A program made the position numbers and the translations under genes. A model generated the notes under the pieces. The model worked only from the letters and a program-made list of their open reading frames with translations. It was not told where the DNA came from and searched no databases. A stretch of 64,000 nucleotides of DNA from Leeia speluncae (lineage in GTDB: Bacteria > Pseudomonadota > Gammaproteobacteria > Burkholderiales > Leeiaceae): contig NZ_JAJBZT010000001.1 in NCBI RefSeq assembly GCF_020564625.1, positions 124,001 to 188,000 on the forward strand, written 5' to 3'. Shown here one piece after another: positions 9,019-17,762 of the stretch (position 1 is the stretch's first letter; each line of letters opens with the position of its first letter).

Positions 9019-10236
9019 ATGAGTGAACCGCAAAGCTTGGCCGCTACACCGCCAACAGGCATCAAAATAGACCTAGATATTTCACGTGCACTAGTGCTAC
9101 TGATGGCCATTAGTGTGGGGCTAGCCGTTGCTAGTATTTATTACAGCCAGCCAATGCTTGGTGCCTTGGCAAGCCAGATGCAAGTTTCAGAAAGCGGCAT
9201 TGGCTGGGTGCCGACCATCACCCAAATTGGATACGCCTTGGGTATTTTGCTACTTGCTCCATTGGGTGACCGGTTTGATCGTAAGCAGATCATTCTTCTT
9301 AAAGGGGTGTTGCTTGCATTGGCCTTGTTTGCATTTGGCGCAGGCATGCAATTATCTCATCTACTACTCGCCAGTTTTGTGATTGGAATGGCGGCGACCA
9401 TGGCGCAGGATATTGTTCCTGCTGCGGCAACCTTGGCGCCAGAAGCTAAAAAAGGACAGGTAGTTGGCACAGTGATGACCGGCTTATTACTTGGTATTTT
9501 GCTTTCTAGGGTGGTGAGTGGGTTTATTGCAGATTATCTTGGATGGCGGTATGTGTTTATTGCGGCTGGCGTGGCGATGAGTCTTGTTGTTGTAGCGATT
9601 GCAAAAGGGTTACCTAGTTTTAAACCAACTAGCCAGTTATCTTACGCTAAGTTATTAATGAGTTTATTGCACCTTTTAAAGCAGTATCCCTCTTTAAGCG
9701 CTGCTGCATTAACTCAGGGCTTACTTTCCGCGGGTTTTAGTGGATTTTGGTCAACGCTAGCAGTGATGCTACATGGCGCTCCGTTTCACTTCGGTAGTGC
9801 AATTGCCGGGGCTTTTGGCTTGGCGGGAGCCGCAGGTGCCTTAGCTGCCCCCATTGCCGGGAAGCTCGCAGACCGTTCTGGGCCGCAAAAAGTAACCGAA
9901 GTGGGGGCAATTCTGACTGCTATATCGTTTATTTTTATGATGGGTAGTGTGTTTGTTTCTCCTGCAATTGCTCTTTGGATTCTGGTGATTGGTGCGGTGG
10001 GATTTGATATGGGCGTTCAAGTCACCATGATAGGACACCAAAGTATTGTGTATCGTTTAGATGCGAGAGCGCGAAGCCGCCTTAACGCTGTGCTGCTAAC
10101 CGGCATGTTTATTGGCATGTCTGCCGGTGCGGCCATTGGCGCTTACTTACTTGGTCACTTTGGCTGGTTGGCGGTGACAATATTTGGTGCGATTTGCGGT
10201 GGACTTGCTTGGTTGGTTCGCTTACGTCAACGCTAG
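9019..10236 (+). CDS. MFS transporter
   Basis: A 405-residue major facilitator with twelve hydrophobic segments in two six-helix halves. The loop 2-3 signature is present (GDRFDRKQIILLKG), and a related one in the second half (GKLADRSGPQKVTEVG). An N-terminal cytoplasmic tail of about 25 residues precedes helix 1. Proteins of this sort act as proton-driven exporters of drugs or sugars/arabinose-like compounds; the substrate cannot be told. It is divergently arranged with a LysR gene 115 bases away and probably controlled by it. Confidence 0.87.
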   Translation: MSEPQSLAATPPTGIKIDLDISRALVLLMAISVGLAVASIYYSQPMLGALASQMQVSESGIGWVPTITQIGYALGILLLAPLGDRFDRKQIILLKGVLLALALFAFGAGMQLSHLLLASFVIGMAATMAQDIVPAAATLAPEAKKGQVVGTVMTGLLLGILLSRVVSGFIADYLGWRYVFIAAGVAMSLVVVAIAKGLPSFKPTSQLSYAKLLMSLLHLLKQYPSLSAAALTQGLLSAGFSGFWSTLAVMLHGAPFHFGSAIAGAFGLAGAAGALAAPIAGKLADRSGPQKVTEVGAILTAISFIFMMGSVFVSPAIALWILVIGAVGFDMGVQVTMIGHQSIVYRLDARARSRLNAVLLTGMFIGMSAGAAIGAYLLGHFGWLAVTIFGAICGGLAWLVRLRQR

Positions 10237-10305
10237 GCAAGCTTCTGTAATTCAGTCGTTAATTATGGAAATAGTGCTCGCTATTAACAATTGAAATTTG
10301 CTGCA

Positions 10306-10346
10306 CCCTTGGGTTTTGTATGATGCATTTATACCAAACCCAAGGG
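10306..10346 (+). promoter_or_regulatory. perfect inverted repeat overlapping the RBS of the AroE-like gene
   Basis: Two perfect 11-base arms (CCCTTGGGTTT at 10306-10316, AAACCCAAGGG at 10336-10346) are separated by 19 bases that contain a further symmetric GTAT/ATAC pair. The right arm contains the AAGGGA ribosome binding site of the gene starting at 10355, and a TATGAT -10-like hexamer lies in the spacer (10319-10324). It could be an operator for a dimeric regulator or an RNA hairpin that hides the ribosome binding site. Confidence 0.6.
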
Positions 10347-10354
10347 AAACTGAA

Positions 10355-11197
10355 ATGAATTTCTTGAAACCAATCACCGGCTCGTTTGCTTGTCCTGCCG
10401 CCGAAAATCCGACTGTTGTGATGATCGAAGCTGCGTATAAACAACTTGGTTTGGATTGGTTGTATGTCAATTTAGAAGTCTCTCCTTATGCGCTGGCTGA
10501 TGCTGTTCATGGCGCAAAAGCCATGGGTTGGCGAGGGTTTAATTGTTCTATTCCCCACAAAGTCGCGGTGATTTCCCATTTGGATGAGTTAGGCAAGTCA
10601 GCCAGGTTAATCGGTGCGGTCAATACCATTGTTCGCCAAGGCGATCGCTGGGTTGGCGAAAACACCGATGGACGAGGCTTTGTCTCTGCGCTTCAAAAAG
10701 TAATTTCCCCTAAAGGTAAAACGATTGCATTGCTTGGGGCCGGCGGCGCAGCCAGGGCGGTTGCGGTGGAATTGGCATTAGCAGGGGCTAAACGAATTTT
10801 GGTGATTAACCGTAGTGCAAGTAGAGGCGGAGAGTTAGTGACTCACCTCAGTAAACATACCTCTGCAGCGAGTGAATTTATCCTCTGGGATAAGCCATTT
10901 TCAGTACCAGAAGGCGTAGACATTCTAATCAACGCCACTTCTATTGGATTGTATCCAGATGTGGATGGGATGCCTGAAATTGATGTCAGCAGTTTATCTA
11001 CGTCTCTCGTCGTGGCAGATGGGATTCATAACCCCCCATTAACTCCATTTTTAAAGTCAGCCAAACAAGTGGGCTGCCAAACGGTAGATGGCTTAGAAAT
11101 GCTGGTGCAGCAAGGTGTGCTAGGTGTGGAGTATTGGACAGGGTTTCGACCAGATGCGAGTGTGATGCGAGCCGCGTTGGAGAATTTACATCTTTAG
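10355..11197 (+). CDS. shikimate dehydrogenase-like NAD(P)-dependent enzyme
   Basis: A 280-residue AroE-family protein that would interconvert 3-dehydroshikimate and shikimate or related compounds. The catalytic Lys is K69 (SIPHK) and the partner Asp D105 (ENTDGRGF). The nucleotide-binding loop is GAGGAARA (128-135), followed by an NRSASRG segment compatible with NADP. The N-terminal substrate-carboxylate motif is atypical: where biosynthetic AroE has a Ser-rich SxSPxxHN, this protein has CPAAENPT. That places it in a divergent AroE-like group whose members are often catabolic or of unknown substrate. The ATG follows AAGGGA, which lies in a large inverted repeat. It has no aromatic-pathway neighbours, so it may not be the housekeeping enzyme. 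Confidence 0.78.
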   Translation: MNFLKPITGSFACPAAENPTVVMIEAAYKQLGLDWLYVNLEVSPYALADAVHGAKAMGWRGFNCSIPHKVAVISHLDELGKSARLIGAVNTIVRQGDRWVGENTDGRGFVSALQKVISPKGKTIALLGAGGAARAVAVELALAGAKRILVINRSASRGGELVTHLSKHTSAASEFILWDKPFSVPEGVDILINATSIGLYPDVDGMPEIDVSSLSTSLVVADGIHNPPLTPFLKSAKQVGCQTVDGLEMLVQQGVLGVEYWTGFRPDASVMRAALENLHL

Positions 11198-11217
11198 TAA
11201 ATTCACCCCTTGCGGGG

Positions 11218-11250
11218 GACGGCACGACAAGGAGAAGATGTCGTGCCGTC
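11218..11250. other. strong GC-rich hairpin between convergent genes
   Basis: A perfect 11-bp inverted repeat (GACGGCACGAC / GTCGTGCCGTC, 11-base loop) lies between the convergent AroE-like and hypothetical genes. There is no T tract on either side, so if it terminates transcription it is not a classical intrinsic terminator. Confidence 0.5.
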
Positions 11251-11270
11251 TAGGGAGACCTGCCTTCGTC

Positions 11271-12056
11271 TTAGTTAATTTTTATGGCGAGTGGCGCTGT
11301 GAAGTCTAGCGAGTACTGTGTACTCGACTCAAATTGATCTTCATTAGAGGCTTTGCTAAGGTGAAATTTATGCACTCTTTCTGCCTCGCAAGTTCTTTCA
11401 ACCTTTGCTAATACTTCTTGGATATGATCGATCCGCTGGTTGGTTATCTCGGGGTATTCCGCGCCATATTTTGTATTCAAACGATAGCGGCGAAGGTCTT
11501 CAATATCTGGCATCTTGGTGATTTGAATAGGGGTGCTTGTTCCGGGGCAAGTAAAGGGGTCTCCCGCCCAGTACGCTATTAACTGTTCTCCGTAAGTACC
11601 ATGCTGGTTTTGGTCATCTAGCAAACCAATACTCAATGCCAGATTGTTCAAAATAGCCTCTGCATGAGCGCTACTTCTTTGCTGGATAGCAAATAGCCAT
11701 CTGGAAAACGCTTTTAGCATCTGCTCAAACTGCAGTTTTGAAAATGCATTGATTTTTGCATCAGAAATGTTGGATAACGTCTGGTTAAGCGCTGCTAATC
11801 TATCTTCTGGCAAGCCTCCTTGATGCGATAAATCAATAATATCGATCATCGAAAAACCATTTTGCTGAAGGAACTTACGCGCATCAGGAGACGTGCTAAT
11901 GTCATGTTGCATTGGACCAAATCGGTATGCACCACTGGCAAAGCGGGCATGAGTAAAGCCACCTACGTCCACAGACAATGTATTTCGATGGGTTTGTACT
12001 TTTAAGAAAGCATTCCAAAGTAATTCACAGTGTCGTTCGGTGAAGTACTGACTCAT
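11271..12056 (-). CDS. hypothetical protein
   Basis: A 261-residue soluble protein without signal peptide or membrane segment. I do not recognise it. The N-terminal part contains FASGAYRFGPMQHDISTSPDARKFL, a Gly/Tyr/Phe...GPMQ pattern that faintly recalls active-site regions of lysozyme-like hydrolases, but I cannot support that. The middle is helical and includes AYWAGDPFTCPGTSTPIQI. It is flanked by a convergent gene and a 358-base gap, so it is probably a single-gene unit. Confidence 0.6.
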   Translation of the reverse strand: MSQYFTERHCELLWNAFLKVQTHRNTLSVDVGGFTHARFASGAYRFGPMQHDISTSPDARKFLQQNGFSMIDIIDLSHQGGLPEDRLAALNQTLSNISDAKINAFSKLQFEQMLKAFSRWLFAIQQRSSAHAEAILNNLALSIGLLDDQNQHGTYGEQLIAYWAGDPFTCPGTSTPIQITKMPDIEDLRRYRLNTKYGAEYPEITNQRIDHIQEVLAKVERTCEAERVHKFHLSKASNEDQFESSTQYSLDFTAPLAIKIN

Positions 12057-12414
12057 TCCTCATTCCTCGTTGCTAGTCTTGGCTTCATCCCTGTCTTGAT
12101 CATGAACGTACCAGGCAAGTCTATTGGTTACCGGTTCACAGAATGGATGTGCGATTCAATTTTAACGATAATGCAAAAGTCATTATGTCAATGTATTTAA
12201 CTATATATGCTAAATGCTTTTTTTGCAAATGAATGGTTGGTCAGTTTTGTGTTTTTTCTATGGCATTAACCTGTGATATTCGCCTGTATGCGCTTTAGTT
12301 CAATGCAATACGAAAGCTTCTTTTATTTATCATTTTCTTTGTAGTATAAGGAGGAAGTATGACAATTTTATAAGTGCATAGTTTATGTTGAGCTTCGCTG
12401 ACGTTAAACATGAC
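12057..12414. other. intergenic region without recognised content
   Basis: This AT-rich gap separates two minus-strand genes. I see no open reading frame of note, RNA gene or strong hairpin. It must contain the promoter of the 261-residue hypothetical gene at its low-coordinate end. Confidence 0.4.
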
Positions 12415-12807
12415 TTAATCCTCACCGTAATAATTTCCAAGATCTTTTAACTCGTTGTGATGCGCGTAGGATTTATCGAAATAGCAAAAGCTGTACTGCA
12501 CATTTTGTTCTGCGATTGCACCAAATGCACCTGAGTAGGCTTTGCAATAATTGACTGCAAAGGTTTTCCATGCGGCCTGGCTTGCCGTTAGTACTTTTAC
12601 ATGTTGTCCTGCAAATTTAGGCTGGTGACTAATTTCAGATAGCGTCTTTGTCATGCGCTTGTCGAGTTTCGCTTGCTCTTTGGCAAGGCAAGTCACCTGA
12701 TCATCTTTTGACCCGCACAATTCGTCCGCCTTCGATGCCGCTTGTGTGGTGAATATTGGCAACAGAAGCGTAAGGCCAAAGAATGTATAAACAGTGGATT
12801 TTTTCAT
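12415..12807 (-). CDS. LprI-like (DUF1311) periplasmic protein
   Basis: A 130-residue secreted protein with a signal peptide (MKKSTVYTFFGLTLLLPIFTTQAAS). The mature part has four Cys in the spacing typical of the DUF1311/lysozyme inhibitor LprI C-terminal domain: ELCGSK, VTCLAKEQAKLDKRM, NYCKAYSG and FCYFDK. LprI-type proteins in other bacteria bind and inhibit lysozyme; whether this one does is unknown. The start was placed at the Met of the signal peptide rather than 14 codons upstream. It stands alone, facing away from the RlmN-family gene. Confidence 0.72.
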   Translation of the reverse strand: MKKSTVYTFFGLTLLLPIFTTQAASKADELCGSKDDQVTCLAKEQAKLDKRMTKTLSEISHQPKFAGQHVKVLTASQAAWKTFAVNYCKAYSGAFGAIAEQNVQYSFCYFDKSYAHHNELKDLGNYYGED

Positions 12808-12956
12808 GCGTATGATATTGTTTGGAGATGATTTTACTATAAATGACATTTGGATTTTATGCCAATTTAATTATTTGGATGATCATGGCTGACCGCCAGC
12901 AGATCGGGTAAAATTACACAGATAGCAGGTAGATTCATCTAGCTGCAGTTATCTGG

Positions 12957-14015
12957 ATGATCTTCATGCGTATTCAAGCATTTCACCAAGCGCTAGCCGA
13001 AATTGGCGCGCGTCCTTGCCATATTGGCAAAATTAATCGCGCGTGGTTAAAAGGGCTGCCTTTAGATACCGGCACGCGACATCAACGTGCTAACGATTAT
13101 TTTCCCTTATCCGTTAGAGAAGGCTTGCCTCCCATTGCCAGCACAATGGAAGCGCTTGCAAGTATCCAGTCTCAACATGAAGGGGAAGATGGCGCCTTAC
13201 GTTTATTGGTGAATTTGGCGGATGGGCAACTGGTAGAAAGCGTGTTGCTACCCCGAGATGGCTTATGTATTTCTAGCCAAGTGGGCTGTGCTGTCGGCTG
13301 CACATTTTGCATGACTGGGAAATCCGGTTTACTAAGGCAACTTGGCTCTGCAGAAATGTTGGCGCAAGTCGTACTCGCCAGACGCATCCGCCCTGTAAAA
13401 AAAGTGGTGTTTATGGGTATGGGAGAGCCTGCTCATAATTTAGACAATGTACTCGACGCCATTCATTACCTCGGCACCGATGGCAATATTGGGCATAAAA
13501 ACTTAGTACTCTCTACTGTTGGGGATCCACGGGTATTTGAAAAACTCCCGCAACAACAAGTAAAACCTGCATTGGCCTTATCTCTTCATACAACCAAAGC
13601 AGATTTACGCGCCAAACTACTGCCAAATGCACCTAGGTATGAACCTGCGGACTTAATCGAAGCAGGGGAGGCGTATGCCAGAAGTGTGGGCTACCCGATT
13701 CAGTATCAGTGGACGCTATTAGCGGGGATTAATGATACCGAAGAAGAGATTGAAGGGATTCTCCGTTTGTTAAAAGGGAAATATGGCGTGCTTAACCTTA
13801 TCCCTTACAACAGTGTAGAGGGGGATCATTTTCAGCGCCCAGCAGCAGAAAAGGTCGAGGCAATTCGCCGCTATCTGCAAGGCTATTATATTTTGACTAA
13901 GGTGAGAGATTCTGCCGGGCAAGATGTGGATGGTGGCTGTGGTCAGCTAAGAGCAAGAGCGGCGGATACGATTGATATCAGCCGCCTAAGTAAACGACAT
14001 ACCAAATTACTCTAG
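12957..14015 (+). CDS. RlmN/Cfr-family radical SAM RNA methyltransferase
   Basis: A 352-residue radical SAM enzyme of the RlmN family, which methylates adenosine C2 in 23S rRNA (and in some cases tRNA). The 4Fe-4S-binding CxxxCxxC is C111, C115, C118 (CAVGCTFC), followed by MGMGEP and the LSTVGDP segment. The second catalytic Cys that forms the methyl-bearing intermediate is present near the end (DGGCGQL). The N-terminal domain is shorter and different from E. coli RlmN, so this may be a paralogue with another RNA target. A second ATG nine bases downstream is an equally possible start; neither has a strong ribosome binding site. Confidence 0.85.
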   Translation: MIFMRIQAFHQALAEIGARPCHIGKINRAWLKGLPLDTGTRHQRANDYFPLSVREGLPPIASTMEALASIQSQHEGEDGALRLLVNLADGQLVESVLLPRDGLCISSQVGCAVGCTFCMTGKSGLLRQLGSAEMLAQVVLARRIRPVKKVVFMGMGEPAHNLDNVLDAIHYLGTDGNIGHKNLVLSTVGDPRVFEKLPQQQVKPALALSLHTTKADLRAKLLPNAPRYEPADLIEAGEAYARSVGYPIQYQWTLLAGINDTEEEIEGILRLLKGKYGVLNLIPYNSVEGDHFQRPAAEKVEAIRRYLQGYYILTKVRDSAGQDVDGGCGQLRARAADTIDISRLSKRHTKLL

Positions 14016-14045
14016 TCTTGGGCAAATAGAGGCTAGCTACTTTCT

Positions 14046-14441
14046 CTATTTATTTCCCCAACCCGGATAACGAGGAATATCACTGTTGTAGCAGAGCCAA
14101 TCGACTTCTTCTGCAGTAAAAATATGTGCGGCAGGTGTTTGGTTGGGCGACTCATCTAACGTTGCTACCCGTAATACCCAATGAGGAGCGCCTTCGCGTT
14201 TTGCGATAAGTTGTGAGCCACATACTTTGCAGAAATAGCGCACTTTCCCTTTTGAAGACTCGTAACCCGTCAGTAAATCTTCCCCTGTTAGCCATTGAAA
14301 GTCTTCCGGTTTCACCCCCGCCGCCGTGTTAAAGGCCGCTGAATGAGATTTTCGGCAGGTGGAGCAAGAGCAATGCGATATCGGCGTACAAAGTTGTTTA
14401 GCCTCAAAAGTCACTTGCTTGCAAAGACAACTTCCTTTCAT
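14046..14441 (-). CDS. GFA (CENP-V) domain protein
   Basis: A 131-residue zinc-binding protein of the glutathione-dependent formaldehyde-activating enzyme/CENP-V family. The zinc ligands are visible: C5 and C7 (CLC), C24, C26 and C29 (CSCSTC), C71 and C74 (CKVC). Only a few members have been tested for S-hydroxymethylglutathione activity and most have no known substrate. An AGGAA ribosome binding site precedes the ATG. It is downstream of the M20 amidohydrolase on the same strand, about 110 bases away, and a second GFA protein lies on the other side of that gene. Confidence 0.88.
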   Translation of the reverse strand: MKGSCLCKQVTFEAKQLCTPISHCSCSTCRKSHSAAFNTAAGVKPEDFQWLTGEDLLTGYESSKGKVRYFCKVCGSQLIAKREGAPHWVLRVATLDESPNQTPAAHIFTAEEVDWLCYNSDIPRYPGWGNK

Positions 14442-14550
14442 TGCGTTCCTCGATAATGTGTAGGGTTGGTTTGAGTGTGCATGGTCTATGCGAAAACAGC
14501 GATACTAAAGAAGGACGCATGCAAGACAAATGAAGACTGTGTTGTCCGTT

Positions 14551-15735
14551 TTATTTGAGAAAGGCTTCTGTTAGCTTAACCCAGTAGCTAGCGGCAAGTG
14601 GCAGCGCCTCATCATTAAAATCGTAGCCAGGGTTATGGATCATGCATCCACCACCCATTTCCCCATCATTACCAACAAATAAGAAGCAACCAGGTACTTG
14701 TTCTAACATATAGGCGAAGTCTTCTGCGCCCATCAGTGGTTTTAGATCGGGGATGAGGTGGTCTTCCCCTAACCAATCGACTAAAACTTGTTTGGCAAAT
14801 GCGGTTTCCGCGGCATGGTTTACCACGGGCGGGTAGGGATCTTCAAATTGGATATCTGCGCTTAAGCCAAAGCTTTCCGCTTGTAGGCGAATCAGATCTT
14901 GAATTCTGGTTTGTAAGGTTTTTCTGGTTGCTGGCGTCATCGCCCGCATGGTCATCAGTAAATGGGCGGTTTCAGGAATGACGTTTGAGGCCTCCCCTGC
15001 ATGCAAACTCCCAACCGTGACAACCGCCGGTTCAAATGGATCAATATTTCTAGAAACAATGGTTTGTAAGGCGGTAATGATGGAGGCACCCGCCACAATC
15101 GGGTCAATTGCTTTATGAGGAATGGCACCATGGCCACCTTTACCGCGTAAAGTGACGCGAATGGTATCGGCAGATGCCATAAAAGGGCCTGGCAAAAAGC
15201 CGATTTGTTTGCTGGAGTAGCCGGGCATATTGTGTAAGCCAAAGACGGCATCACAAGGAAATAAATCAAATAGCCCGTCTTCAATCATTTGTCTTGCGCC
15301 ACCCCCACCAATTCCTTCTTCAGCAGGCTGGAAGATAAGGTGTAAGGTGCCATCGAACGTGCTTTCTGTTGCAATATGTTTGGCTGCGGCTAATAAGATG
15401 GCGGTGTGACCATCATGCCCGCAAGCATGCATCTTTCCATGGTGTTTGCTCGCGTATTCGAGACCTGTTTTTTCAACGATAGGGAGCGCATCCATGTCTG
15501 CTCGGATGCCTAAGCGTTTCGTTCCTGTACCTTTTACAAGTTTGCCCACCACGCCTGTCTTACCTAAACCACGATGCACCTCATAGCCCCATTCTTGCAG
15601 TTTGGTGGCGACAAGTTCACTGGTGGCCTCTTCTTGAAAGCCTAATTCAGGATGCGCGTGAATTTGACGGCGAATAGCGACCATTTCATCTTTGATATTC
15701 GCTATACCAGGCAGACAGGGATGTGGATGGCTCAT
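14551..15735 (-). CDS. M20 family amidohydrolase (hippurate hydrolase-like)
   Basis: A 394-residue metalloamidohydrolase of the M20D type, which removes acyl groups from N-acyl amino acids (hippurate hydrolase, IAA-amino-acid hydrolase and relatives). The metal-binding motifs are all present: HACGHDGH (H103, C105, H107), QPAEEG (E139, E140), GLHNMPG, and the late IHNPGYDFND. The dimerisation or lid domain sits at about 185-300 (GGHGAIPHKAIDP). It is cytoplasmic with no signal peptide, and a good GGAG ribosome binding site precedes the start. It is flanked by two GFA-domain genes on the same strand, so the three may form one catabolic unit. Confidence 0.9.
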   Translation of the reverse strand: MSHPHPCLPGIANIKDEMVAIRRQIHAHPELGFQEEATSELVATKLQEWGYEVHRGLGKTGVVGKLVKGTGTKRLGIRADMDALPIVEKTGLEYASKHHGKMHACGHDGHTAILLAAAKHIATESTFDGTLHLIFQPAEEGIGGGGARQMIEDGLFDLFPCDAVFGLHNMPGYSSKQIGFLPGPFMASADTIRVTLRGKGGHGAIPHKAIDPIVAGASIITALQTIVSRNIDPFEPAVVTVGSLHAGEASNVIPETAHLLMTMRAMTPATRKTLQTRIQDLIRLQAESFGLSADIQFEDPYPPVVNHAAETAFAKQVLVDWLGEDHLIPDLKPLMGAEDFAYMLEQVPGCFLFVGNDGEMGGGCMIHNPGYDFNDEALPLAASYWVKLTEAFLK

Positions 15736-15779
15736 AGATGCTCCTTTTTTTGCGGCACGGATTCAATGACTGAAACCGT

Positions 15780-16259
15780 TTAGGCACTGGCTTCTTTTTT
15801 TTGTGATTCATGCCAAGCATCAATCATATCGGCAAAATTTTCTGGGTTTTCTGGGTACTGCAAGACGTTATCTGGTAATTGCACCCATGGCTGTTTACTT
15901 TTGGTCCAGATATGCGCCACCGGTTGTAGTTGATTGGTTTGATTTAACGTACCGGCTTTTATACTGATTAAATCCTCTTGCCCTTTACCGTGGTGGAATA
16001 AGCGACTGCCGCATGTTGGACAAAATAGGCATTCCATTTCGCGCCCAGATGGTAATTTGCGCGTCCAGCTTTTTAGATCTTTGCCAGAGATTTCTACTGA
16101 CTCTTGTTCAACCCATAATCCCATGCCAAATGCGCTGGAAGATTGTTTTTGGCATTCAGTGCAATGACAAGCAAACAAGGTTAAGGCTTCACCGGTTACC
16201 TTGTATTGAATATCGCCGCATTGGCATTGACCTTCCCATGTTTGTAGCGCTTCACTCAT
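15780..16259 (-). CDS. GFA (CENP-V) domain protein
   Basis: A 159-residue GFA-family protein with the full set of zinc-binding Cys: C12, C14 (CQC), C31, C33, C36 (CHCTEC), C80, C83 (CPTC). It is longer than the GFA protein at 14046-14441 and only distantly similar to it, so the two are not recent duplicates. It is the first gene of a possible three-gene run (this gene, M20 amidohydrolase, second GFA protein) with gaps of 44 and 109 bases. Substrate unknown. Confidence 0.88.
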   Translation of the reverse strand: MSEALQTWEGQCQCGDIQYKVTGEALTLFACHCTECQKQSSSAFGMGLWVEQESVEISGKDLKSWTRKLPSGREMECLFCPTCGSRLFHHGKGQEDLISIKAGTLNQTNQLQPVAHIWTKSKQPWVQLPDNVLQYPENPENFADMIDAWHESQKKEASA

Positions 16260-16335
16260 TGCAGATATACCCGACTAAGCCATTAAAACATCGAGTCTAG
16301 CCGAGATTAGTGTATCTGACTATGCTGGAGCAGGG

Positions 16336-17661
16336 CTAATCTAGGCTGACGACTTGATTTCTGCCATTGGATTTTGCTTTGTATAGTCGCAGATCGGCAT
16401 GACGAATCAGCGTAGATAAAGAGTTTTCTTCGGTGTGTTCAGCTAAGCCAATACTAATACTGACTTGTAGTTCTGGATGAATAGGCTGCCAATTATGTTG
16501 GGTAATGGCTAAGCGAATTTGCTCGCAGCAGAAAGCTGCTTTAGAAATAGCCACTTCAGGAAATAAAATCACAAACTCTTCGCCGCCATACCTTGCCACA
16601 ATGTCGGTTGTGCGGGTTTGTTGCAACAAAATGGTTGCGACTTCTTGCAAGACTAGGTCTCCAATCGCATGGCTAAAGCGGTCATTAATCGATTTAAAAA
16701 AGTCGATGTCCCCGATCATTGCACTAAAGGGTTGGTTTAGGCGAACCGCGTGTTCAAATGTTTTTGTTCCTGTTTGATCAATATACCGGCGGTTATATAA
16801 GCGAGTTAGCGGATCTCGGAAGCTTTGCTCTTTCAGTAACTTCGCTTGTTCTTCAATTTGTTGGTGGGATTCTCTTAAATGCTTATCCGCCAAATATAAA
16901 CGCTCGCTCATGCGATTAAACGCTTGCGCTAATTTGCCAATTTCATCATTGCCGGCATGTTCGACAAATTGATTCATTTGTCCTGTATCAATGGCATTAA
17001 CGGCCTCGGTTAACTGCTCTAAACGCCTAACTAAACGAAGGCTCATTAGGCTACCGACAACGAGTGCCATGAGTGCCGCTACAATACTGCCGGTAATTAA
17101 GGAGTTTCGAATCAATGCAGCATAAGCATCATCGACCGGTGAATGAATTATATTCTTCGCCATCAGAAAATAAGCGACCACTTTTCCATTCATTAAGATT
17201 GGTTTTAAGCTATTGCGATCTTCGTCTAATACGGTAAAACCACGTCGATACGGGGGGAGGTCGACTAGTGACCTGAATTGCGGATCAAACAAATGAAACT
17301 GCATTGATAACATCGATAATTTATGGTCAGTATCATCAATTTCTTTTGATAAGGTATTGCTACCTAATAGATGAAATAAACCTTCCTCATCTGAATGCGG
17401 TTTATGGGTTATTTCAGGATGCTTTTCTAGGAAGTGAAATAGACTTTCCTTTTTTTCAGCCTCTTCCCAAGAACCATAGGTGGCAATATAGGTTGAAACG
17501 CCTTTATTGATATGCATGGCCACATCATTGGCAATGCCTTCGTCGAACCGCTTGATTAACTGCGCATGAGCAAACCAGCCAACAGTTGCAATAGAAAAAA
17601 TACTCAGTAACACCATACTGAGTATGAGGCGGATTTTTAGGGAAATCGCATTGACTTGCAT
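16336..17661 (-). CDS. membrane-bound diguanylate cyclase (HAMP-GGDEF)
   Basis: A 441-residue inner-membrane diguanylate cyclase that would make c-di-GMP. Two transmembrane helices (about 8-28 and 185-205) flank a periplasmic sensor region with a YGSWEEAE element seen in CHASE4-type sensors. A HAMP segment follows (RLEQLTEAVNAIDTG), then a short coiled linker and the GGDEF domain. The active site is GGEEF, and an RxxD inhibitory site (RTTD) stands five residues before it, so product inhibition is expected. The ATG is preceded by a GTG five codons upstream that could also be used; neither has a clear ribosome binding site. Confidence 0.9.
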   Translation of the reverse strand: MQVNAISLKIRLILSMVLLSIFSIATVGWFAHAQLIKRFDEGIANDVAMHINKGVSTYIATYGSWEEAEKKESLFHFLEKHPEITHKPHSDEEGLFHLLGSNTLSKEIDDTDHKLSMLSMQFHLFDPQFRSLVDLPPYRRGFTVLDEDRNSLKPILMNGKVVAYFLMAKNIIHSPVDDAYAALIRNSLITGSIVAALMALVVGSLMSLRLVRRLEQLTEAVNAIDTGQMNQFVEHAGNDEIGKLAQAFNRMSERLYLADKHLRESHQQIEEQAKLLKEQSFRDPLTRLYNRRYIDQTGTKTFEHAVRLNQPFSAMIGDIDFFKSINDRFSHAIGDLVLQEVATILLQQTRTTDIVARYGGEEFVILFPEVAISKAAFCCEQIRLAITQHNWQPIHPELQVSISIGLAEHTEENSLSTLIRHADLRLYKAKSNGRNQVVSLD

Positions 17662-17762
17662 CGTGGACAAGCTCACTTTTAAAGCGATAGTCCATTTCAG
17701 CTTAGCACCGGATTAGCAAATTGTCATGGTCGAAAAATAGGGGGAATTGATCAAAATTTAAA

